Source: a virus
Strand: one strand, 5' to 3'
IMG/VR virus record: IMGVR_UViG_3300042559_002699
Location: 1-64,000 of that record
Length of the DNA: 64,000 nt
Below are positions 18,304 to 25,265 of the stretch, one piece after another (within the stretch, counting starts at the first letter, position 1; every line of letters begins with the position of its first letter). The notes under the pieces were generated by a model that was not told the DNA's origin, made no database searches, and saw only the letters and a list, made by a program, of their open reading frames with translations. A program made the translations under genes and the position numbers.

Positions 18304-18693
18304 CTATATCACTTCCGTGTGAGTTCTCCCGTCGTTCCAATACCCTATGTCTCCATACCAGATGAAAATTTCCTCCCCTGGAAAAATGTCCCTGTGTGCA
18401 ATAAATTCAAAAGTTTTGTTTTCAATATTGGATCTCCAATAAGAATTTGCATCATTTCTATGGTTATACAACCCACCAAAACCGAAAGAGAAAACTTGTT
18501 CTTCCCATTCATTTCCCTGTGGCCAGTTGAATCTATAGTCTATTAAAAGAGAACTGGATTCTCCTTTATTGATGGGGAGTGTGATAACAGGACAAACCTC
18601 GAATATTTCTCCTTCCTTTATATGCTCTTTGGCAAAAACCCCCCAACCATGGATCGGACTTTTATCTATGTAAATTTTTGGATTGTATATCAT
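18304..18693 (-). CDS. Small SET-domain protein (putative protein lysine methyltransferase)
   Basis: 129 residues, the size of a minimal viral SET domain. Motifs: GWGVFAKEHIKEGE at 16-29 (SAM-binding start), GLYNHRNDANSYW at 74-86 (the NHxxxxN active-site knot) and FPGEEIFIWYGD at 104-115 (GEE...Y). SET enzymes move a methyl group from SAM to lysine; the target is unknown and could be a virion, host or phage regulatory protein. No pre- or post-SET zinc clusters are present. It is followed by the giant secreted protein gene and preceded by glycan island A. Confidence 0.8.
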   Translation of the reverse strand: MIYNPKIYIDKSPIHGWGVFAKEHIKEGEIFEVCPVITLPINKGESSSLLIDYRFNWPQGNEWEEQVFSFGFGGLYNHRNDANSYWRSNIENKTFEFIAHRDIFPGEEIFIWYGDIGYWNDGRTHTEVI

Positions 18694-18721
18694 ATTTTTA
18701 ATTAATATTTAAGTTAGTCTT

Positions 18722-19702
18722 CTAATGTCCTAAGTAAATTAAATTTCTATCAATTTCTTTATAGATAGTAGAGTAATCATACTCACCATAAGTGTCAATT
18801 AATTTTATATTTTTTATTGTATTTGAATCTACTTCAAACTCAAAAATTTCATTTTCACTTAATTCTCTCTCATAAAGAACTTCATCTAAATTGAATGTTA
18901 ATTTTTGAGGTTCTTTGATGTCATAAATATAAAATCTAAGGTTAGAGGATATTGGTTTTTCAATATTAACATCGTCTTCAGAAATCCAACAGGTTGTTGG
19001 TGTATTTTTACTAATAAATAATTTATATTTTGGGTTCATTGAGTAATCAAAAAATCCCCTGTCACCCCAATAATAAATTTTATCTCTTACTGGTGTTTTT
19101 GAAATTTGGATTGGGAATAATTTAGTCCATAATAACGCTTGTCCTTCGGCAACACCATCCAGCTTCAAATAATCATCAAGATTTATTACATCAACAATTT
19201 TACCCATTATTTCCCTATCAAATATCATAAAATGCAGAGTACAATCCCACCAATCATCATTATTATTAGGATTAATTCTTGGATGTACTAAGTTAGTTAT
19301 ATTAGAATTTATAGTATCAATAACGTATTCATCAATTTCCAAATCATATATTATGTGATAAAAATAATCGTAATCATAACTTAATGCAATTTGACTCATT
19401 TTTTTTATTTGGTATAAACCAGCCCATCCATATTCCGCAACATTTCTGTGCATGGTCATCCAACCATCTTTAGAAAAATTTGTTTCCCAAAAAGTAAATC
19501 CACGAACCGGCCAATTTAGCAAAGGATTTTCTTTTGTAAAAAAAACAAAATCAGATAGTTCTATTATGTCTTCAGGTAATGTGATTGGACTTATTACTAA
19601 CGTATCTAAATCTAACCCCTTTAATATTTTTATATTGTCGTATAAAATATCAATTTTTTCCTGAGTATCGCAATATGAACTTATTAAAACTATTTTTCTC
19701 AT
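18722..19702 (-). CDS. Putative glycosyltransferase, phage WcaK/GT-A-like family (paralog of 22335-23324)
   Basis: 326 residues. It opens with a beta strand, KIVLISSYC, and has a candidate metal-binding YDLEID motif near residue 130 preceded by YDYDYFYHI, as in GT-A enzymes. The start (LISSYCDTQEKIDIL) resembles that of the gene at 22335-23324, which has YDCEIN at the same place, so the two look like diverged copies. Donor and acceptor cannot be told. It ends an operon-like run in which genes overlap by 4 bp (ATGA). Confidence 0.55.
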   Translation of the reverse strand: MRKIVLISSYCDTQEKIDILYDNIKILKGLDLDTLVISPITLPEDIIELSDFVFFTKENPLLNWPVRGFTFWETNFSKDGWMTMHRNVAEYGWAGLYQIKKMSQIALSYDYDYFYHIIYDLEIDEYVIDTINSNITNLVHPRINPNNNDDWWDCTLHFMIFDREIMGKIVDVINLDDYLKLDGVAEGQALLWTKLFPIQISKTPVRDKIYYWGDRGFFDYSMNPKYKLFISKNTPTTCWISEDDVNIEKPISSNLRFYIYDIKEPQKLTFNLDEVLYERELSENEIFEFEVDSNTIKNIKLIDTYGEYDYSTIYKEIDRNLIYLGH

Positions 19703-20274
19703 ACTTCTACAACAAAACTTGAATCAGGGAATGATGTTATCATATAATCGTAACAAAAAATATCATTAACAGCTTCATATACACCGATGTTTTCATCAAA
19801 TCTAAAATCATGTCCTCCGATATATCCTCCCTTTTTAACCTTTGGTAACCAAGTTAAAATATCCTGCCTTACACTTTCATAGTCATGTGCCGCATCAATA
19901 TAAACAAAATCTAAAGAGTTATCATCAAATTGTTTTGCCGCTTCGACACTACTATTTTTAATTTTTACTATATTGTTATAATTTTTAGACATCTTATCAA
20001 AAGAATACTCCGCAAATTCTACTTTTTGTTTATCTGTTATTTCCCAATATGGGTCCCATAAGTCAACACAATATATTTTTTTACAGTGTAGTGAGAATAA
20101 TTCACTACTAACCCCAGCAAAAGAACCTATTTCAACCATGGTCATATTATCATCAATAAATTTATCTATCAGCATTTTTAAACCTTTCAATTGATTATAT
20201 CTAGGTTTAAAATCACTATAAAACATTCTTGGTGTAAGTAGTAATTCTTCAATTTTTTCTTCTTTATTTTTCAT
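19699..20274 (-). CDS. Class I SAM-dependent methyltransferase
   Basis: 191 residues of the Methyltransf_24 type. Motif I is MVEIGSFAGVSS, the acidic end of strand 2 is IYCVDLWDPYW, and the strand-4 motif is FVYIDAAHDYESV, followed by GGYIGGHDF. In glycan clusters this family often methylates sugar hydroxyls or processes sugar-linked groups. Overlaps both neighbours by 4 bp, so it is translated with the glycosyltransferase genes. Substrate unknown. Confidence 0.8.
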   Translation of the reverse strand: MKNKEEKIEELLLTPRMFYSDFKPRYNQLKGLKMLIDKFIDDNMTMVEIGSFAGVSSELFSLHCKKIYCVDLWDPYWEITDKQKVEFAEYSFDKMSKNYNNIVKIKNSSVEAAKQFDDNSLDFVYIDAAHDYESVRQDILTWLPKVKKGGYIGGHDFRFDENIGVYEAVNDIFCYDYMITSFPDSSFVVEV

Positions 20275-21791
20275 AACATATTTTTAAATCTATATTCTTG
20301 TTTATTTTCTTCAATTTCATCAGATGTCATTTTAGTTAAAATTATACAATTTTTGAAAAAAGTTAGTGACGAGATTGATTTATGATTTTTCATATTACTA
20401 AATTCCGAGTTTATTTTGTGCGGTAAAGACTGAAAATAGTCCACAATATTATAGTCACCTATTTGGTAATCGTAAATCATATTTCTTGGATTCCAATAAT
20501 TACACTCAATATCCTCAATAATATAAATCCCACCATTTTCTAGCATGTTTTCAAAAAGATAATTAAATGTTTCTATTTGGTGTTGCGGTACATGACTTCC
20601 GTCATCAATTATTATATCACACTTACCAATTATTTCGACCATTCTATTTAGATCTTCTTCTTTGGTTTGGTCCCCTTTATAAACTATGCCTCTATCTGTT
20701 TCAATTTCTTCATTAATGTCCATAGAAAATATCATCCCGCTTGGAAAATATTCTTTCCACATGTTAAATGATGCATAATCAGAACCACATCCAACTTCAA
20801 AAAGTTTTATCGGTGAGTTTTTTAATCGATCTAAAAATAAAGGATAAATCCTATCATATCTATGATGTACTATTTTATCCGTTTGGTGTTTTATCCCTAA
20901 ATCATACATTATATTATTCTGTATATTATTTTTATCACACAATACAATATCTATTAAATCATCTATCGCTTGTTTATATTTGCTATAAGGTCTACAACAA
21001 TTTACGTCAATATAATAACCATCTCTAAGTTTTTTTTCATCGTAAATACCATATTTTTTTTGGAATTCAATTTCACCATCCCACTCTAATTTAACAGGGA
21101 AATTTCCTCTATCAATTCTTCTATCAGCAATCCAAGGAGAAATGTATCCTCTTTTAAGTTTATGAACTTCAATACCGTGATTTTTATTATTTACACAATC
21201 CGCAAAATAAAACTCATCAATCATCCACATAAAATGATATCCTGGTTTATAATTTCCGTGACGATTAGTAAACTCTTCAAAAGTACAATTAGTGTCTAAA
21301 ATTTTGTCAAATACTCTACCTTTAGCCGCATTATATGGATAGTTATACATTTCTTGGGTAAAAGGAAATGGTTGATTTTTAAACAGCTCAATCGCTTCTG
21401 GTCTATTTAAATCATACGCATCACTTGAATAAATAACTAAACTATCATTATCATATTTTTCAATTTGATTAACGAAATAATCTTTATTAATCATTAGCAT
21501 ATCTAAATCGCAAGTAAGACACACCTCATCTGGAAAATATTTCGTGCCATACATTCGTACAATACAAGCAAGTAATCCAGAATTTATTACATTACCATTT
21601 TGAGTGTTTTTTACTTTTTTAATTTTCTTAACTAAACCGTTCCCATCATTATAGAAGTCGCTATCCTCATCACAAATATAAAATAGAACAGGTTCTATGT
21701 TTAATAACTCTTTACAAATCCTAGCTTGTATAGGCCAAAATTCTAAAAAGTAAGAATCATCAACACCAAAAATTGCTTTATTAATTTTCAT
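20271..21791 (-). CDS. Fusion: GT-A-like glycosyltransferase plus SAM methyltransferase
   Basis: 506 residues. The first ~240 residues look like a GT-A domain with CLTCDLDMLMINKDYF (DLD metal motif near residue 95) and a later WMIDEFYFAD. From about residue 295 a class I methyltransferase begins: KLFEVGCGSDYASF (motif I), GMIFSMDINEE, CDIIIDDGSHVPQHQ and GGIYIIEDIE, close to the cephalosporin-hydroxylase/macrocin O-methyltransferase-like group. The join suggests that a sugar is transferred and then, or elsewhere on the chain, methylated. Overlaps the preceding gene by 11 bp and the next by 4 bp. Confidence 0.7.
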   Translation of the reverse strand: MKINKAIFGVDDSYFLEFWPIQARICKELLNIEPVLFYICDEDSDFYNDGNGLVKKIKKVKNTQNGNVINSGLLACIVRMYGTKYFPDEVCLTCDLDMLMINKDYFVNQIEKYDNDSLVIYSSDAYDLNRPEAIELFKNQPFPFTQEMYNYPYNAAKGRVFDKILDTNCTFEEFTNRHGNYKPGYHFMWMIDEFYFADCVNNKNHGIEVHKLKRGYISPWIADRRIDRGNFPVKLEWDGEIEFQKKYGIYDEKKLRDGYYIDVNCCRPYSKYKQAIDDLIDIVLCDKNNIQNNIMYDLGIKHQTDKIVHHRYDRIYPLFLDRLKNSPIKLFEVGCGSDYASFNMWKEYFPSGMIFSMDINEEIETDRGIVYKGDQTKEEDLNRMVEIIGKCDIIIDDGSHVPQHQIETFNYLFENMLENGGIYIIEDIECNYWNPRNMIYDYQIGDYNIVDYFQSLPHKINSEFSNMKNHKSISSLTFFKNCIILTKMTSDEIEENKQEYRFKNML

Positions 21792-22332
21792 AAAATTTAT
21801 TTATAAATTCATCTATATTATCTGACCACATAGTCATCGAGTTATCTCTAATTTTTTGTTCGTCCCAGTTCCACCAAGCAATAGTTAATAACTTTTCAAT
21901 TTGTTCCTCAGTAAACCTGGATTTAACTATCTTAGCCGGATTGCCGGCAACAATTGCATACGGGGGAACATCCTTAGTTACCACGGATCCAGCTCCAACG
22001 ATAGATCCGTTAGATATTTTAACCCCGGACATTATAGTAGACTTTGCTCCGATCCAAACATCATTTTGAATTATAATATCACCCTTACATGAGGGATGTC
22101 CCATTTGCATGTGCATTTGAGCAATTTCGTCCGTAACAGGTCCTAACAATTGGGAAGATGTCGTTACCCAATCTGGTCTATGGTTTGCATGCAGGAAAAA
22201 GTTACAATCTCTACCAATTGAATTATATCGGCCTAATCTGATTTGATATTGGTCACTCCACGAAATTATATTCACATTTCGATCAAAATAAGTTCCTCTG
22301 TCAGCATGCCATAAATGTATATTTTCAATCAT
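21781..22332 (-). CDS. Hexapeptide-repeat O-acetyltransferase, CatB-like
   Basis: 183 residues with the left-handed beta-helix pattern: GRYNSIGRDCNFF, IIIQNDVWIGAKSTIMSG, VKISNGSIVGAGSVVTKDVPPYAIVAGNPAKIV, then the helical tail IEKLLTIAWWNWDEQKI typical of CatB/LbH xenobiotic or polysaccharide acetyltransferases. HANHRPD contains the probable catalytic His. Acts as a trimer on acetyl-CoA; in this setting it probably acetylates a sugar. Confidence 0.88.
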   Translation of the reverse strand: MIENIHLWHADRGTYFDRNVNIISWSDQYQIRLGRYNSIGRDCNFFLHANHRPDWVTTSSQLLGPVTDEIAQMHMQMGHPSCKGDIIIQNDVWIGAKSTIMSGVKISNGSIVGAGSVVTKDVPPYAIVAGNPAKIVKSRFTEEQIEKLLTIAWWNWDEQKIRDNSMTMWSDNIDEFINKFYEN

Positions 22333-22334
22333 TA

Positions 22335-23324
22335 TTAATCTTCTACTACTCTATAGCTCATTTTTTTAAATAATTCCCTGTCTGATTCTGAATTCAGGTA
22401 AAAAGTATCTCTAATTATTTCATTTTCTAGAACTATAATAGAATTAATTTCTTCTATTTTTCCCAGAGACCTAATTGTCCAGCAATCAATATAAACTTTA
22501 GGGATGTAAACTAAATTGGTATTATTTATTATTATCTTATATTCTATGCCTTCTTTGTTTGATGTGTTCCAGGAAATAAAATCGACTGTTTCTGTTAAGT
22601 AGTCATAATAAGGAACTGACCAAGGATTTTTATTAATCGATTGGCTATTAATTATTCCAAATCTATTTCCTTTTTTTTTCAAAACGTCTCTGTTCTTGAC
22701 AACAACATTACCACTTTCATCTATTAGTTGTTTTAAAAGACCCTCTGGAGACTTAGAGATAGCATGTCTTATTAAATCTTTAATTTTTTCTTCATTAAGA
22801 TTAACAAGTAATTCGTGGATTTTTGGAATAAAGTAAGATTGAAAACTTCCAAACATTACAGGGGATATTCTTTCTTGAATATCCATATAGACAACACTAT
22901 TATTCTCATTTAACAATCTGCTATTTTCTAGAAATTCACTAATTTCATTTATCTCACAATCATATTCTATATGATGGACTTTTGAGAATCCTAAATTTTT
23001 GGCATTTGAAAATCCCAGTATCATTAGCCTCCAGATTGCTAAATGTGTATTTTTTTTGCTAAGGAAAGAAGATTGAATTCTTCTTCCCCCGCTAGGGATA
23101 AACCAAGGTTGATTTAGGAGATCCCAATCGGTCAGGATTTCATTCTTTTTATCATAAAAGCAGAATTCAACTTTTTTTTGAATGTCTAAAGAAATTGGGG
23201 TATGACTTACGACCATAACCTCAAAATTACTTTTGTATTTTTCTAAAGAATAAACTAAATTTCTCAGTATATTTTCTCTATGGTCATCGGGACAATATGA
23301 GGTTATTAATATTAGATCTTTCAT
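22335..23324 (-). CDS. Putative glycosyltransferase (paralog of 18722-19702)
   Basis: 329 residues. The start KDLILITSYCPDDHRENIL and a YDCEINEISEF segment (candidate D-x-x metal motif) resemble the gene at 18722-19702; beyond this the pair have drifted far. Glycosyltransferase is the most likely role given the two neighbouring acetyltransferases and the DxD-like motif, but no CAZy family is evident. Overlaps the PglD-like gene by 4 bp. Confidence 0.5.
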   Translation of the reverse strand: MKDLILITSYCPDDHRENILRNLVYSLEKYKSNFEVMVVSHTPISLDIQKKVEFCFYDKKNEILTDWDLLNQPWFIPSGGRRIQSSFLSKKNTHLAIWRLMILGFSNAKNLGFSKVHHIEYDCEINEISEFLENSRLLNENNSVVYMDIQERISPVMFGSFQSYFIPKIHELLVNLNEEKIKDLIRHAISKSPEGLLKQLIDESGNVVVKNRDVLKKKGNRFGIINSQSINKNPWSVPYYDYLTETVDFISWNTSNKEGIEYKIIINNTNLVYIPKVYIDCWTIRSLGKIEEINSIIVLENEIIRDTFYLNSESDRELFKKMSYRVVED

Positions 23325-23899
23325 TTTAAAATTTTTCTAGCAGGAGATCCAGCATAAATACCAGGTTCTTTTATATCTCTTATAACTACACTATTTGCAC
23401 CTATTTTGATATTGTGTGCTAAGTATTTTTTTTCTATTATGGAGGAATTTGTTCCTAAATAAACCATATTTCCTATATGAACGTTTCCTGAAACTATAGA
23501 TCCGGGCATTGCACTGAAATAATTTCCTATAATACAGTCGTGGCCAATGTGGTTACCCCTATTTAAGATTGAATGACTTCCAACTTTAATATTTGTAGTT
23601 AGAATAGAATAAGCACCGATAAAGCTACCTTCTCCGATTTCTATTTTCCCCATCAGTAAAGCAGTTGGATGTATCCAGGTAAAATATTTAGTTTCTTTTG
23701 GAAGTTTCTGTATAATATTATGTCTGTCTATCGGGTCTGCAACTGCAACCATCAAAGAGTATTCTTTCGGATCAAATTCAGATAATGGTTTTGTTCCGGT
23801 GATCAAATATTTGTCGTCTACAAAACAAGTAATATTTAACCCCATTTGTGCCATCACTTCTTTGGCATGTCCACCATATCCGACTAATGCTTTTTTCAT
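23321..23899 (-). CDS. PglD/NeuD-type sugar N/O-acyltransferase
   Basis: 192 residues with the two-part PglD/NeuD layout: an N-terminal Rossmann-like part (KKALVGYGGHAKEVM..., then FVDD) and a C-terminal hexapeptide beta-helix (HPTALLMGKIEIGEGSFIG, NRGNHIGHDCIIGNYF with the catalytic His in the GHDC stretch, and KIGANSVVIRDIKEPGIYAGSPAR). The family transfers acetyl to an amino-sugar nucleotide. The neighbour downstream in transcription is a glycosyltransferase and upstream is an aminotransferase-like gene, which fits. Confidence 0.87.
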   Translation of the reverse strand: MKKALVGYGGHAKEVMAQMGLNITCFVDDKYLITGTKPLSEFDPKEYSLMVAVADPIDRHNIIQKLPKETKYFTWIHPTALLMGKIEIGEGSFIGAYSILTTNIKVGSHSILNRGNHIGHDCIIGNYFSAMPGSIVSGNVHIGNMVYLGTNSSIIEKKYLAHNIKIGANSVVIRDIKEPGIYAGSPARKILK

Positions 23900-24540
23900 T
23901 GTTTATAAATTTCAAATTTTGATAAATCAGGATATGGTAGTTCTAGATCTTCGTTGTATTTTTTTGACCCGTCCATGTTATAAAACTGAGTCATCATCAA
24001 AAGTCCTCTTGCTGAGAGTTCCGGCATCATGTAAAAATTCCATCCTAGCATATCAAAGTTATCATCGTGATATGAGCATTCTCTTCTCCCACTAAATCTA
24101 GCTCTTTTGAACCATAACATTGCTTGATAGTCATCGGTTAATATTGCTCCTCCCTTGCTCAGCTTCAGTGTTTTATATGGTCCAGTAAAGGATAAGCACA
24201 TATGGGTTTTTGGGATATACATATCAGCGCTAAATCTTAAAGCGGAATCCCAGACGTTGCTTGGAAAAAGCTGATAAGCTCCTTTTATGGTATCCCCTTC
24301 CACTGGGGTAAAATTAACCTTCAGACCTGCGTGAATTATTTCACACGGAACGGAAGGATAAGTTCTAGCAGGGCAATCGACAGTTCCAGCCTTAATACTT
24401 TTCTTTATATTTTTTTCGTAGTAAAGGGCTAAAAATAAAGCATTGCTCATATTATCTAATGCAACTGCATAAGGCGATCCGGTATAATCGCATAGTGATT
24501 TTTCAAAATCCTCCGTAATTTTATGTACTCCTTGTGCCAT
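23896..24540 (-). CDS. Shortened DegT/DnrJ/EryC1-type sugar aminotransferase homolog
   Basis: 214 residues against about 370 for the family. The fold type I core is recognisable: YAVALDNMSNALFLALY near the start, CPARTYPSVPCEIIHAG, then SFTGPYKTLKLSKGGAILTDD, where the Lys in KTLKLSKGG is the likely PLP lysine, followed by RARFSGRR and a MMPELSARG segment matching the MsdlqAa.G pattern. The C-terminal small domain is missing, so it may be inactive, a half-length enzyme or a regulator. No frameshift is visible; it ends cleanly and overlaps the next start by 4 bp. Confidence 0.7.
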   Translation of the reverse strand: MAQGVHKITEDFEKSLCDYTGSPYAVALDNMSNALFLALYYEKNIKKSIKAGTVDCPARTYPSVPCEIIHAGLKVNFTPVEGDTIKGAYQLFPSNVWDSALRFSADMYIPKTHMCLSFTGPYKTLKLSKGGAILTDDYQAMLWFKRARFSGRRECSYHDDNFDMLGWNFYMMPELSARGLLMMTQFYNMDGSKKYNEDLELPYPDLSKFEIYKQ

Positions 24541-24542
24541 TT

Positions 24543-25265
24543 TTATCTATTGTCAATGTGAATTATAATTTCGGTATAATATTCAATGAAGTGTTCATTC
24601 CACAAATCCCAGGTAATGTCAATCCCGTCTACAGAAAAAATTATAACTTTATTGAAGTTTGGTAATATATGATCTCTAAAATTTCTAAATTTAGTCTTAA
24701 GTTCATCTGTACTAAGATGCCATTCTCCAACTATTTTTTTTACGTTCTCTTTTATATATGGAAGATTTCCACTAGTGAAAATATCATATTCCCCTCCTTC
24801 GCAGTCGGTTTTAAGGAAATCTATTTTATCAATTCCAAATAAGTCAATAAAAGATTTAAATGTAATAGATTCCATTTCGGATTCTCCACCAAAGAGCATA
24901 TCAGATTCCGATATCCCATTCTTATCAGAAATTCCTTTAAAGATAGGAGTTACCTGATATCCCATGGTATTTTTAACTAACACTTTAAATTCTCTGTAGC
25001 TTGGTTCAAAACAGAATACATGCTTTGGATTTTTGTGTAAAATAGACCTGGTGAAAGGACCTAGGCTAGCTCCTACATCAAGAACAATATCATTTTCCTC
25101 CACTTCAAAAAATAATTCATATATGCTTTCCCCCTCAAAAATTTCTTTAATGATGGAATCCTTATGATAAAGTCCCATTGGTTTGTGTGTCCCATCTGAC
25201 ATGATTTGATAAGTTTCACAAGGCTCGTCCATCCAACCCCAATCAAAATTACTAATGTCTATCAT
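24543..25265 (-). CDS. FkbM-family SAM methyltransferase
   Basis: 240 residues. IVLDVGASLGPFTRSIL is motif I, HVFCFEPSYREFKVL the SAM ribose strand, and IDKIDFLKTDCEGGEYDIF the FkbM hallmark (D-x-E-G-x-E). These enzymes O-methylate sugars or polyketide-linked hydroxyls and are common in capsule and glycan clusters. It overlaps the bifunctional glycosyltransferase gene before it by 4 bp. Confidence 0.88.
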   Translation of the reverse strand: MIDISNFDWGWMDEPCETYQIMSDGTHKPMGLYHKDSIIKEIFEGESIYELFFEVEENDIVLDVGASLGPFTRSILHKNPKHVFCFEPSYREFKVLVKNTMGYQVTPIFKGISDKNGISESDMLFGGESEMESITFKSFIDLFGIDKIDFLKTDCEGGEYDIFTSGNLPYIKENVKKIVGEWHLSTDELKTKFRNFRDHILPNFNKVIIFSVDGIDITWDLWNEHFIEYYTEIIIHIDNR

